Shown: positions 1 to 7,309 of the stretch, piece by piece
Position numbering within the stretch: the first letter of the stretch is position 1
Layout of the letters: the number at the start of each line of letters is the position of its first letter
Assembly (NCBI GenBank): GCA_009787625.1
Contig: WQSX01000016.1
Coordinates: 1-52,556 of the forward strand
DNA length: 52,556 nt
Reading direction: 5' to 3'
Origin: Oscillospiraceae bacterium
Lineage (GTDB): Bacteria; Bacillota; Clostridia; Oscillospirales; Oscillospiraceae
Program-made: the position numbers and the translations under genes
The notes under the pieces: generated by a model
Databases searched by the model: none
The model's input: the letters and a program-made list of their open reading frames with translations, nothing else
Told to the model about the DNA's origin: nothing

Positions 1-82
1 ATTCGTACCGCCCTAACGCTCTGTGCTTATGTCGATTATACGCCTATAAAACACTCGTTGTCAATACACATTTAAAGTGTGA

Positions 83-125
83 AAATGCCGTCAAAGTGTT
101 GAAAAACCACACTTTGGCGGCATTT
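83..125. terminator. Long hairpin, possible terminator of an upstream gene
   Basis: Arms 83-98 and 110-125 are complementary over 16 bp with a single G-T pair, around an 11-nt A-rich loop. The 3' arm ends in ATTT but no long T run follows, so this is either a bidirectional terminator of a gene left of the window or a palindromic repeat. Confidence 0.45.
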
Positions 126-270
126 GTATTGCAACATTTGGAGCGAAAGTCAAACAAAACACACTTTAGCATGTCGACACACGTAAGCCATTTGTGCCTG
201 AATCTGAGGATTGAGCTCGCTTGAAATCGGGTTACTGCTCACACTGTGCCGGAAAACGCCTCAAACCCTT

Positions 271-299
271 CGTCATTCTGCGCGTAGTCGCAGAATCCA
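271..299. repeat. Family C palindromic repeat, copy 1
   Basis: The sequence CGTCATTCTGCGCG-tag-TCGCAGAATCC is an imperfect palindrome. The same unit recurs at 26382-26409, 26458-26485 and 37759-37787, with a fragment at 27866-27880. All copies lie outside the coding parts of genes. Confidence 0.8.
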
Positions 300-333
300 T
301 TGACCTCTGTTTGCTGTTTACATTGCGCTTGCG

Positions 334-448
334 CCTTGTCCCCGCAGGTGATGGGCTATTTACGAAATATTTTTTCGAGCCATCGGGATCTACACCGCTG
401 TTCTCGAAAAAATATTTCGCAAACAGCCCCATCACTTGCTACCTTTGT
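334..448 (+). repeat. Family A palindromic element, copy 1
   Basis: A perfect 17-bp inner stem (363-379 with 403-419) encloses a 23-nt loop at 380-402. An outer imperfect stem pairs GTGATGGGCTATTT with AAACAGCCCCATCAC, and the right flank reads TTGCTACCTTTGTAG. The loop and flanks recur in inverse orientation at 4077-4185, while the inner stem sequence there differs but keeps pairing. Such compensatory change suggests a structured mobile repeat (MITE- or REP-like). Confidence 0.75.
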
Positions 449-508
449 AGTAATCTGATATTTGAGTTGCTTGTACAGACTTTTGCGTGTACACAAAACC
501 ACACACTC

Positions 509-547
509 TTGACTATATAGTAGTATTCTGATAGAATATTACTATAT
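509..547 (+). promoter_or_regulatory. Toxin-antitoxin promoter overlapped by a palindromic operator
   Basis: A -35 box TTGACT (509-514) and a -10 box TAGAAT (532-537) are separated by 17 nt. A palindrome with 15-bp arms (515-529 and 533-547, 14 of 15 positions complementary) covers the spacer and the -10 box. This is the layout expected for autorepression by an antitoxin or a toxin-antitoxin complex. Confidence 0.75.
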
Positions 548-567
548 TCATATGGAGGTGAAAAACA

Positions 568-828
568 TTGCCTACGATTCGCCCAAGTGCAGACCTTAGA
601 AATAACTATAATGAAATTTCCGGATTTTGCAATGAGCATAATGAACCTGTGTTCATAACACGAAACGGCAAGGGCGACCTTGTTGTGTTGAGCGTAGAAT
701 CTTACGAAAAACTGTGCGGTAAATTTGAACTGCACCGCTTGTTAAATGAGGGGATGGAAGCAGAAAAAGCCGGACAAGTTCGCCCATTTTCCGATGCCAT
801 GGCAGACATCCGAAAGGAATTAAATTAA
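568..828 (+). CDS. Phd/YefM-family antitoxin
   Basis: An 86-residue protein that starts at TTG 568, chosen because GGAGGTG at 554-560 sits 7 nt upstream. The N-terminal half (PTIRPSADLRNNYNEIS, then EPVFITRNGKGDLVVLS) has the features of the Phd/YefM DNA-binding fold, in which a dimer binds the operator. The C-terminal part (ELHRLLNEGMEAEKAGQV) is the helical tail expected to wrap the toxin. The next gene follows at once. The protein is expected to neutralise the toxin and repress the promoter at 509-547. The family call rests on recognisable sequence pattern; binding is inferred. Confidence 0.88.
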   Translation: MPTIRPSADLRNNYNEISGFCNEHNEPVFITRNGKGDLVVLSVESYEKLCGKFELHRLLNEGMEAEKAGQVRPFSDAMADIRKELN

Positions 829-1155
829 GTGTATCACATTGAAATCACAGCACCCGCTGAGAGAGACATACTTGAAGCTGCAAGATACATAAATGAGCAA
901 TTGCTAAACCCATCAGCGGCAAATCGCTTATTAGATAAAGCGGAAGAGGCAATAGCGTCGCTGAGTGATATGCCTAAGAGATACGCATTAGTTCGCGATG
1001 AAACCCTTGCACAATCAGGCATACGCCTTATGCCTGTGCTCAACTATCTTGTGTTTTACACTGTGAGAGACAAGCGAAACTGCGTAGTAATCCAAAGATT
1101 TCTCTACAAAAAACGAGACTGGACATCTATCCTAATCGCTGACCCGCCGGGTTAA
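829..1155 (+). CDS. RelE/ParE-family toxin
   Basis: A 108-residue basic protein that starts at GTG 829 directly after the antitoxin stop, with AAAGGA about 10 nt upstream. It has the ParE/RelE layout: an N-terminal strand ([13 protein letters not shown]), two helices ([14 protein letters not shown] and [16 protein letters not shown]), a PKRYALV-type segment, and C-terminal strands ([11 protein letters not shown] and [10 protein letters not shown]) ending in RDW. ParE members poison gyrase and RelE members cleave mRNA at the ribosome; the sequence alone does not decide between them. The pair sits directly upstream of pyrH, where rpsB and tsf are commonly found in other bacteria. Confidence 0.87.
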   Translation: MYHIEITAPAERDILEAARYINEQLLNPSAANRLLDKAEEAIASLSDMPKRYALVRDETLAQSGIRLMPVLNYLVFYTVRDKRNCVVIQRFLYKKRDWTSILIADPPG

Positions 1156-1228
1156 GATTATTTATCACGTAGTCATTGAAAAAATGAATCAATTATGGTA
1201 CCCTAAGAGAAAGAAAGAGGTGATGCAC

Positions 1229-1948
1229 TTGCCAAGTAAAAAACCTGCGTATAAACGTGTACTACTCAAAGTCAGCGGCGAAGCACTTGCCGGAGACAAG
1301 AAAACGGGCTTAGATTTTGACGTAATCAGAAGTGTCTGTAAAGCCATCAAAACATGCGTTTCGATGGGGGTTGAAGTCGGAGTTGTTGTCGGAGGCGGAA
1401 ATTTCTGGCGAGGAATCAAAGACGGCGAAGGCAAGATGGAGCGCACACGTGCCGACCACATGGGCATGATGGCGACAGTCATGAACTGCCTCGCAGTAGC
1501 CGACATGCTTGAGCAGCTTGAAGTGTCGGTAAGAGTGCAAACAGCACTTCAAATCTCAGCAGTGGCAGAGCCATACATAAGGCTGAGGGCTGACAGGCAC
1601 CTACGAAAAGGCAGGGTAGTTATCTTTGGCTGCGGAACAGGCCATCCGTTTTTCTCCACAGATACAGCGGCAGTATTACGTGCCGCCGAGATAAACGCAG
1701 ATGTTATACTACTCGCAAAAAACATAGACGGAGTATACACAGCAGACCCCAAACTAGACCCAAGTGCCACAAAAATCGAAGCAATCTCCTATGCAGACAT
1801 GCTTGAAAGACGGCTCATGGTTATGGATCAAACAGCCACATCACTCTCAATGGAAAATGAAATCCCGGTACTGCTTTTCGCACTGGAGGACCCCGAAAAC
1901 ATAGTGAGAGCAGTAATGGGCGAAAAAATAGGCTCACGCGTAGGGTAA
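1229..1948 (+). CDS. pyrH: UMP kinase
   Basis: Uridylate kinase phosphorylates UMP to UDP with ATP, in the cytosol, as a homohexamer of the amino-acid-kinase fold. Family landmarks are present: [14 protein letters not shown] at the N-terminus, [12 protein letters not shown], the conserved [11 protein letters not shown] segment, the [12 protein letters not shown] loop, and [11 protein letters not shown] near the ATP site. The length of 239 residues is normal. I chose TTG 1229 because AAAGAGGTG (1214-1222) is correctly spaced for it; the ATG at 1223 is too close and the one at 1184 has no ribosome site. It is the first gene of the pyrH-frr-uppS-cdsA run. Confidence 0.95.
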   Translation: MPSKKPAYKRVLLKVSGEALAGDKKTGLDFDVIRSVCKAIKTCVSMGVEVGVVVGGGNFWRGIKDGEGKMERTRADHMGMMATVMNCLAVADMLEQLEVSVRVQTALQISAVAEPYIRLRADRHLRKGRVVIFGCGTGHPFFSTDTAAVLRAAEINADVILLAKNIDGVYTADPKLDPSATKIEAISYADMLERRLMVMDQTATSLSMENEIPVLLFALEDPENIVRAVMGEKIGSRVG

Positions 1949-1949
1949 A

Positions 1950-2069
1950 ATGGAAGAAATTAATGTATGGGACGCACACCGGGTGTCCCGTGAAGAAATT
2001 GTGGAATTAATTAAAATACAAAAAAATCAGGAGGAAATATCGTGTACGAAGAATATGAAAGTAAGATGA
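1950..2069 (+). CDS. Possible 39-codon leader ORF between pyrH and frr
   Basis: An ATG two nucleotides after the pyrH stop opens a 39-codon frame (MEEINVWDAHRVSREEIVEL...) that overlaps the frr start by 28 nt in another frame. It contains a B-like palindrome at 1969-1990. The first ~30 codons look plausible as coding sequence (charged, helix-forming), but the ribosome site is weak (TAGGG). It may only be a spacer that couples translation of frr to pyrH. No family was recognised. Confidence 0.25.
   Translation: MEEINVWDAHRVSREEIVELIKIQKNQEEISCTKNMKVR
1969..1990. repeat. Family B-like palindrome
   Basis: GGGACGCACACCGGGTGTCCCG is a short palindrome resembling the family B copy at 24724-24750 (…GTCGCACACCGGGCGAC…). 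It lies between the pyrH stop and the frr ribosome site. Confidence 0.5.
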
Positions 2070-2587
2070 AGAAAACCGTAGAAGCCCTGCAAAACAGTTA
2101 TGTGACAGTTCGTGCAGGACGTGCAAACCCCTCAATTCTCGACCAAGTGAAAGTCGACTACTACGACACCCCCACCCCCATAAACCAAATAGCAGGAATC
2201 TCCACACCCGACCCAAGAACACTCATGATTACACCATGGGATAAAAGCAGTCTGAAACCTCTCGAAAAAGCTCTGCTCGCATCAGACCTCGGAATCACAC
2301 CCGCCAACGACGGAACAGTTATCCGCCTTCAATTCCCGCAACCCACCGAAGAGCGCCGCAAAGATTTAATAAAGCAAGTAAACAAACAAGCGGAAGATGC
2401 AAAAGTCTCAATCCGCAACATCAGGCGCAGTGCGGTAGATTTTTACAAAGCACAGCTTAAAACAAGCGAAATCACAGAGGACGACATGGTTCTCACAGAA
2501 AAAGACTTACAAAAACTGACAGACAAATACATCGAAGAATTGACACAAGTCGCAAAACGTAAAGAAGAGGAAATCAAAGAAATCTAA
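2042..2587 (+). CDS. frr: Ribosome recycling factor
   Basis: Ribosome recycling factor splits post-termination ribosomes together with EF-G. The 181-residue length is normal. Family landmarks are TVRAGRANPSILDQVKVDYY, TPINQIAGISTPDPRTL, PWDKSSLKPLEKAL and the long C-terminal helices with RRKDLIKQVNKQAEDAKVSIRNIRR. The GTG start at 2042 follows CAGGAGG with ideal spacing. The TAA stop at 2585-2587 shares its last A with the uppS ATG, a sign of translational coupling. Confidence 0.96.
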   Translation: MYEEYESKMKKTVEALQNSYVTVRAGRANPSILDQVKVDYYDTPTPINQIAGISTPDPRTLMITPWDKSSLKPLEKALLASDLGITPANDGTVIRLQFPQPTEERRKDLIKQVNKQAEDAKVSIRNIRRSAVDFYKAQLKTSEITEDDMVLTEKDLQKLTDKYIEELTQVAKRKEEEIKEI

Positions 2588-3360
2588 TGCGTAAGCTTTT
2601 TAAGAAAACTCAGTCGGCGTGGGAGCCTGAAAAGCTTCCACGCCATATCGCAATAGTGATGGACGGCAATGGCAGATGGGCAAAAAAACGCTCCCTGCCC
2701 CGCACCGCAGGCCACGCCGCCGGAGCGGAGACATTTCGGCGCATAGCAACATACTGTAAAAACATCGGTATAGAGTATCTCACAGTCTACGCATTTTCTA
2801 CAGAAAACTGGAAGCGCCCACCGGAAGAAGTGGAAAAAATAATGCAACTTCTGGAAAAATATATAATCGAAGCACTTGGCAAAATGGAGCGAGACAAAGT
2901 AAAAATGAAATTTCTGGGAGATGTGACAGTCCTCTCGCCAAAGCTCAAAGAGCTTGTAGCAGAGGCAGAAGAACTCTCAAAAACTTTTGACGGAGTTCAA
3001 GTAAACGTCTGTCTAAACTACGGAAGCAGAGATGAAATTATAAGAGCGGTAAAAAGCTACGCCGCAGAACAAATAATCGAAAGCAACGCAAATACAGAAA
3101 GCACCAAAAAAATGGAAGAGACAATCGGGTCGTTGACGGAAGAAAAATTCTCAAAATACCTATACACAGCAGACATTCCCGACCCCGATTTGATAATACG
3201 CCCAAGCGGAGAGCACCGGGTATCAAACTTCCTGCTATGGCAATCCGCATACTCAGAATACTACTTCACAGACGCACTATGGCCTGACTTCAACGAAAAA
3301 GAACTGGACAAGGCGATAATTGCCTATCAAAGCAGAGAACGCCGCTACGGAGCAATTTGA
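2587..3360 (+). CDS. uppS: Isoprenyl transferase (undecaprenyl diphosphate synthase)
   Basis: Builds undecaprenyl diphosphate from FPP and IPP at the membrane surface, giving the carrier lipid for wall synthesis. The signature IVMDGNGRWAKKR near residue 22 holds the catalytic Asp. YAFSTENWKRPPEEV and the C-terminal LIIRPSGEHRVSNFLLWQ / YFTDALWPDF motifs are intact, although the usual T-S-G-E is P-S-G-E. A short extra segment (about residues 160-180, rich in Asn, Thr and Lys) lies before the C-terminal motif. The length of 257 residues is normal. It follows frr with a 1-nt overlap. Confidence 0.95.
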   Translation: MRKLFKKTQSAWEPEKLPRHIAIVMDGNGRWAKKRSLPRTAGHAAGAETFRRIATYCKNIGIEYLTVYAFSTENWKRPPEEVEKIMQLLEKYIIEALGKMERDKVKMKFLGDVTVLSPKLKELVAEAEELSKTFDGVQVNVCLNYGSRDEIIRAVKSYAAEQIIESNANTESTKKMEETIGSLTEEKFSKYLYTADIPDPDLIIRPSGEHRVSNFLLWQSAYSEYYFTDALWPDFNEKELDKAIIAYQSRERRYGAI

Positions 3361-3407
3361 AAAAGAGCGCACACTCTTTTCCAAATTTGAGAGGAACAGT
3401 CAGAAAC

Positions 3408-4061
3408 ATGAAAACACGTATTATATCAGCTATAGTTTTGCTACCAATCTTTTTGGCAATCTTAATACTTCTCCCACAGATTGTGCTTGCAGGCACTATA
3501 GCCATTATATCCATAATAATCGCCATTGAACTATTCCGCGCAAGAAAAGTGACAGACTGCCCCAAACTAAAAATTTTACTGCCAATCCTGGCAATAATCC
3601 CAATACCACTGGCACTATCAACCCTATACTGGTTAAGAGTTATGCCATGGGGCAACTGGTTGGTACTGTTCCCGATAATAGTAACAATCCTGACAGACTC
3701 AGGCGCATACTTCGTAGGCGTAGCCATAGGAAAACGCAAACCGTTCCCAAACATAAGCCCGAACAAAACCATAGCAGGTTGCGTCGGCGGAATCATAATA
3801 GGCACAGCAGGCATATTCGCATACGGCATGATAATGCAACATTTTACAGGAATGACAATAAATGTACCGGTTTTGCTGACAATAGGGCTGGTAGGCTCGG
3901 TAATAACAGAAACAGGCGACTTAGCGTTTTCAAAACTTAAACGAAACCTGGGCATAAAAGACTACGGAAACCTAATCCCCGGCCACGGCGGCATGTTAGA
4001 CCGCTTCGACAGCATGATATTCTCCGCACCAACGGTGTATTTACTGATGATAATTTTGTAA
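3408..4061 (+). CDS. cdsA: Phosphatidate cytidylyltransferase
   Basis: Integral membrane enzyme that makes CDP-diacylglycerol from CTP and phosphatidic acid. The C-terminal CDS signature is complete: SKLKRNLGIKDYGNLIPGHG followed by GMLDRFDS. Several hydrophobic segments fill the rest (MKTRIISAIVLLPIFLAILIL, then VLAGTIAIISIIIAIELF). I chose ATG 3408 because GAGAGGA precedes it; the longer frame from 3357 adds a non-family N-terminus. At 217 residues it is shorter than many family members (~260-280). The family A element at 4077-4185 separates it from dxr. Confidence 0.93.
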   Translation: MKTRIISAIVLLPIFLAILILLPQIVLAGTIAIISIIIAIELFRARKVTDCPKLKILLPILAIIPIPLALSTLYWLRVMPWGNWLVLFPIIVTILTDSGAYFVGVAIGKRKPFPNISPNKTIAGCVGGIIIGTAGIFAYGMIMQHFTGMTINVPVLLTIGLVGSVITETGDLAFSKLKRNLGIKDYGNLIPGHGGMLDRFDSMIFSAPTVYLLMIIL

Positions 4062-4076
4062 CTATTGTAATTCACA

Positions 4077-4185
4077 AAGGTAGCAGATGATATGCTGTTT
4101 GTTCTGATTTTTTCGAGAACAGCGGTGTAGATCCCGATGGCTCGAAAAAATCAGAGCAAATTGCCTATCATCTGCGAGAATCAAG
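4077..4185 (-). repeat. Family A palindromic element, copy 2 (inverse orientation)
   Basis: Inner stem 4101-4117 pairs with 4141-4157 around a 23-nt loop (4118-4140) that is the exact reverse complement of the copy 1 loop. Flanks AAAGGTAGCAGATGATATGC and AAATTGCCTATCATCTGCG correspond, inverted, to copy 1 flanks. It lies inside the cdsA-dxr operon gap and ends next to the dxr ribosome site. Confidence 0.78.
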
Positions 4186-4200
4186 CAGAAGGAACAAGAA

Positions 4201-5262
4201 ATGAAAACACTGACAATTCTGGGCTCAACAGGCTCAATAGGCACGCAAACGCTGGAAGTAGCGGCATCACTGGGCTATAAAGTCATAGCCATGACCGCAC
4301 ACAGCAACCTGGAGCTGTTCGAGCAGCAAAAAAACAAATTCAAGCCCGAAACAGCAATTTTAAGCAGTGAGCCGGGCGGCGAAGATAAACTAATAGACAT
4401 AGCAAAAAACAGCGGAGCAGACATAATAGTGACGGCAATCTCCGGAATGGCAGGGCTCGCCCCGACACTTGCGGCATGTGAGACAGGCAAACGCATAGCA
4501 CTGGCAAACAAAGAGCCGCTGGTCTGTGCAGGCGAACAAGTAATGCAAACAGCACGCAGATACGGTACAGAAATAATCCCCGTAGACTCCGAACACTCGG
4601 CAATATTCCAATGCATTGAAAACAAAACAAAAAATATGTCCCGAAGTTCTGATGAGGGCAAATGCCTGAATGAAGGCCACCAAATAAGCAAACTAATCCT
4701 AACCGCATCAGGCGGTCCGTTCAGAGGGAAAACCCGCAAAGAACTCGAAAATATAACCCCCAAAGAAGCACTCAGACACCCAAACTGGAACATGGGAGAA
4801 AAAATATCAATAGACTCTGCAACCATGATGAACAAAGGACTGGAGCTAATAGAGGCGATGCATCTATTCAGTATGCCTCCCGACAAAATTGAAGTAATAA
4901 TCCACCCTGAAAGCATAATTCACTCCATGGTAGAATACACAGACGGAAGTGTGATAGCGCAGCTCTCAACCCCCGACATGCGCCTACCAATCCAATATGC
5001 ACTGACATACCCCGAACGCAAAACATCTCTGACAAAACCAATAAATTTTGCAAAGCTAGGCAAACTAACATTCGAAAAACCCGACCCGGACACATTCCCA
5101 TGCCTGGAACTAGCCTACAGAGCAGCAAAACAAGGTCCAAAAACATGCAGAATACTAAACGAAGCAAACGAAGAAGCAGTAGAACTATTTCTAAACGGAA
5201 AAATCGGTTTCCTGGAAATACCCCAATATATAGAAGATAGGACAAATAAATGTTTATTGTAA
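4201..5262 (+). CDS. dxr: 1-deoxy-D-xylulose 5-phosphate reductoisomerase, C-terminally shortened
   Basis: Second enzyme of the MEP isoprenoid pathway; converts DXP to MEP with NADPH and a divalent metal. The N-terminal LGSTGSIGTQTLEV is the NADPH-binding loop. Active-site segments are ALANKEPLVCAGE, PVDSEHSAIFQC, LTASGGPFRG, HPNWNMGEKISIDSATMMNK and HPESIIHSMVEY. About 20 extra residues (KNMSRSSDEGKCLNEGHQ region) sit between the HSAIFQC and TASGG segments. The protein ends soon after NEANEEAVELFLNGKIGFLE, whereas family members continue for ~35-45 residues as part of the C-terminal helical domain. The frame stops in TAA inside the rseP start region, overlapping it by 13 nt. Start ATG 4201 follows AGAAGGAACA. 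Whether the short form is active cannot be told. Confidence 0.92.
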   Translation: MKTLTILGSTGSIGTQTLEVAASLGYKVIAMTAHSNLELFEQQKNKFKPETAILSSEPGGEDKLIDIAKNSGADIIVTAISGMAGLAPTLAACETGKRIALANKEPLVCAGEQVMQTARRYGTEIIPVDSEHSAIFQCIENKTKNMSRSSDEGKCLNEGHQISKLILTASGGPFRGKTRKELENITPKEALRHPNWNMGEKISIDSATMMNKGLELIEAMHLFSMPPDKIEVIIHPESIIHSMVEYTDGSVIAQLSTPDMRLPIQYALTYPERKTSLTKPINFAKLGKLTFEKPDPDTFPCLELAYRAAKQGPKTCRILNEANEEAVELFLNGKIGFLEIPQYIEDRTNKCLL

Positions 5263-6305
5263 TCGGAATATTGGCATTTGGTGTAATCATAGCCATACAC
5301 GAAATTGGACATTTCGTGGCGGCAAAATCCATGGGAGTCAAAGTAAACGAATTCGCCATCGGTATGGGACCGAAAATTCTTTGGAAACAGGGAAAAGAAA
5401 CCCTCTATTCGCTTCGCTTATTCCCATTCGGCGGATTTTGCAGTATGGAAGGCGAACATGAAGAGGGCGAAGAACCTGACAAACGCTCATTCTTATCGCA
5501 GAGCCGCCTGAGACGAATTGCTATCCTTGCGGCAGGCAGTATGGCAAACTTTGTTGCGGCATTCATAATGGTGCTCCTGCTCACAATAGGTGCTCAGGGC
5601 TTTAGCACAACAACGATATACAGCGTCGCGGACAACTTCCCTGAGTTGGGGCAAAGCGAGATTCAGGTGGGTGACAGGCTGGTGTCCCTAAATGGCGAGC
5701 GGCTTTTCTTCCACGAAGATTTGAATATGTTTCGGAATCTGAATTTAACCGCAGGCAACCCCATTATTTACATCGTTGAGCGAAACGGAGAGTTTTTCGA
5801 ATTTGAAAGCCGTCCAATTTTAATCGACGGCGCAGAGCGTTTTCGCTATAGTCTGCAATTTGAAGTGATGGAACCATCATTTACGAACAACATTGAATTT
5901 GCAGTCTATCGTACTTTCAACTTTGTCCGTATGATTCGTGTGAGCGTAATGATGATGTTTGCAGGAGATGCAGGAATACAAGATCTGGCAGGACCTGTCG
6001 GTATCGTAAACGTAATGCATGAAGTCGGGCAGCAAGCCCCGAACTTTGGCATTGCGCTCTTGTCAATAGTGCATTTTGCGGCATTCATCGGAGTAAACGT
6101 AGCAATTGTCAACATGCTGCCTATCCCCGCAATGGACGGTGGTAGAATCCTGTTCACAATAATCTCATGGATAATCGAGAAAGCCACCCGCCGCCCACTG
6201 GATCCCAAGTACGAGGGCTACATAAACACGGGAGCATTTTTACTGTTAATCGGACTAATGGTTTTCATAATGTACAACGACATAGTAAACATAATAACGG
6301 GTTAG
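5250..6305 (+). CDS. rseP: RIP metalloprotease RseP/RasP (site-2 protease)
   Basis: Membrane zinc protease that cleaves transmembrane anti-sigma factors and signal peptides inside the bilayer. The HEIGH zinc motif is at residues 17-21 in the first membrane helix. GVKVNEFAIGMGPKI and YSLRLFPFGGFCSMEGE follow, then a PDZ domain (about 120-190), and the C-terminal NMLPIPAMDGGRIL motif with the third zinc ligand. The length of 351 residues is normal. It starts inside the end of dxr and precedes ispG, the common Firmicute order. It could act on signals such as those of the membrane-linked sigma factor genes at 39.9-41.3 kb, but that is only inference. Confidence 0.95.
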   Translation: MFIVIGILAFGVIIAIHEIGHFVAAKSMGVKVNEFAIGMGPKILWKQGKETLYSLRLFPFGGFCSMEGEHEEGEEPDKRSFLSQSRLRRIAILAAGSMANFVAAFIMVLLLTIGAQGFSTTTIYSVADNFPELGQSEIQVGDRLVSLNGERLFFHEDLNMFRNLNLTAGNPIIYIVERNGEFFEFESRPILIDGAERFRYSLQFEVMEPSFTNNIEFAVYRTFNFVRMIRVSVMMMFAGDAGIQDLAGPVGIVNVMHEVGQQAPNFGIALLSIVHFAAFIGVNVAIVNMLPIPAMDGGRILFTIISWIIEKATRRPLDPKYEGYINTGAFLLLIGLMVFIMYNDIVNIITG

Positions 6306-6313
6306 GTGATGTG

Positions 6314-7309
6314 ATGAAATACGATTACATAACAATCGAATCAATGACAACAACCAAAACCGACGACATTGAGGCGACAACAGAGCAGATAAAGTCACTC
6401 GAAGCACTCGGTTGCGATATTATCCGTGTTGCAGTACCCAACCCGGAGTCGGCAAATGCAATCGCTAAAATCAAAGAAAACATAAAAATCCCACTGGTTG
6501 CAGACATTCACTTCAACCATAAATTAGCCCTACGCGCCATAGAAACAGGTGCGGACAAAATACGCATAAACCCCGGAAACATAGGCGGAGAAAGCAATGT
6601 AAAAGCCGTTGCGGACGCATGCAAGCAAAAAAACATTCCAATAAGAATAGGTGTAAACAGCGGAAGTCTTGAAAAAAAACTTCTGGAAAAATACGGCGGG
6701 GTGACACCGGATGCTATGGTAGAGAGCGCCATGAGCCACGTCGCACTGCTAAACAAATACGACTTCAACGACATCTGGCTTTCAGCAAAAAGCTCAAACG
6801 TTGCACTCACAGTCGCAACGTATAGAAAGCTGAAACAGCAGACAGACTACCCATTTCATATAGGAGTCACAGAAGCGGGAACAGAGTATAACGGTATAAT
6901 AAAAAGCGCAATAGGCATTGGCGCACTACTGCTGGACGGCATAGGCGACACCCTGAGAGTCTCGCTGACAGCAGCACCTGAGCGTGAAATAATAGCAGGA
7001 AAAGCAATCCTAAAAGCACTGGGTCTGCGCGAAGGCACAGACATAATATCCTGCCCAACCTGCGGCAGATGCAACATAGACATAATAGGCATAACAAATG
7101 AAGTGGAGCAGAGATTAACCGACGATTACAAAAACCTGACAATCGCAATTATGGGCTGCGAAGTAAACGGCCCCGGCGAAGCCGCCCACGCAGACTACGG
7201 CATAGCAGGCGCAGGCAATGAGGCAATAATATTCGCAAAAGGCAAAAAACTGGGGAAATACCCCATCAATGAAATTGTAAATAGATTGTTAGAGGAGGCG
7301 TACACTTGA
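6314..7309 (+). CDS. ispG: 4-hydroxy-3-methylbut-2-enyl diphosphate synthase
   Basis: Iron-sulfur enzyme of the MEP pathway; converts MEcPP to HMBPP. ESMTTTKTDDIEATTEQI starts the TIM barrel, followed by DIIRVAVPN, PLVADIHFNHKLAL and KIRINPGNIG. The 4Fe-4S ligands are in SCPTCGRCNID and MGCEVNGPGEA. I used ATG 6314, just after AGGTGA and the rseP stop; the longer open frame begins inside rseP. The length of 331 residues fits the short Firmicute/Gram-positive type. The stop TGA overlaps the polC TTG start. Confidence 0.95.
   Translation: MKYDYITIESMTTTKTDDIEATTEQIKSLEALGCDIIRVAVPNPESANAIAKIKENIKIPLVADIHFNHKLALRAIETGADKIRINPGNIGGESNVKAVADACKQKNIPIRIGVNSGSLEKKLLEKYGGVTPDAMVESAMSHVALLNKYDFNDIWLSAKSSNVALTVATYRKLKQQTDYPFHIGVTEAGTEYNGIIKSAIGIGALLLDGIGDTLRVSLTAAPEREIIAGKAILKALGLREGTDIISCPTCGRCNIDIIGITNEVEQRLTDDYKNLTIAIMGCEVNGPGEAAHADYGIAGAGNEAIIFAKGKKLGKYPINEIVNRLLEEAYT

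Larger units (their letters stand above)
1..567. other. Intergenic region upstream of the toxin-antitoxin operon
   Basis: No convincing gene is seen. The open frames on both strands here consist largely of palindromic repeats and overlap each other in antisense. The stretch holds a 16-bp hairpin (83-125), a family C palindrome (271-299), a family A palindromic element (334-448) and the toxin-antitoxin promoter/operator (509-547). These are listed separately. Confidence 0.7.

Noticed and set aside
221-520. Open frame of 99 codons on plus and overlapping frames on minus
   Set aside because: They consist mostly of family A and C palindromes, have no ribosome site and no family resemblance.
3290-3955. 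221-codon minus-strand frame opposite cdsA
   Set aside because: Antisense of an Ile/Ala-rich membrane protein gene; cdsA carries the full family signature.
5200-5262. Frameshift as explanation for the short Dxr
   Set aside because: The rseP frame begins immediately and is complete at its N-terminus, so no alternative frame downstream can hold the missing Dxr end.
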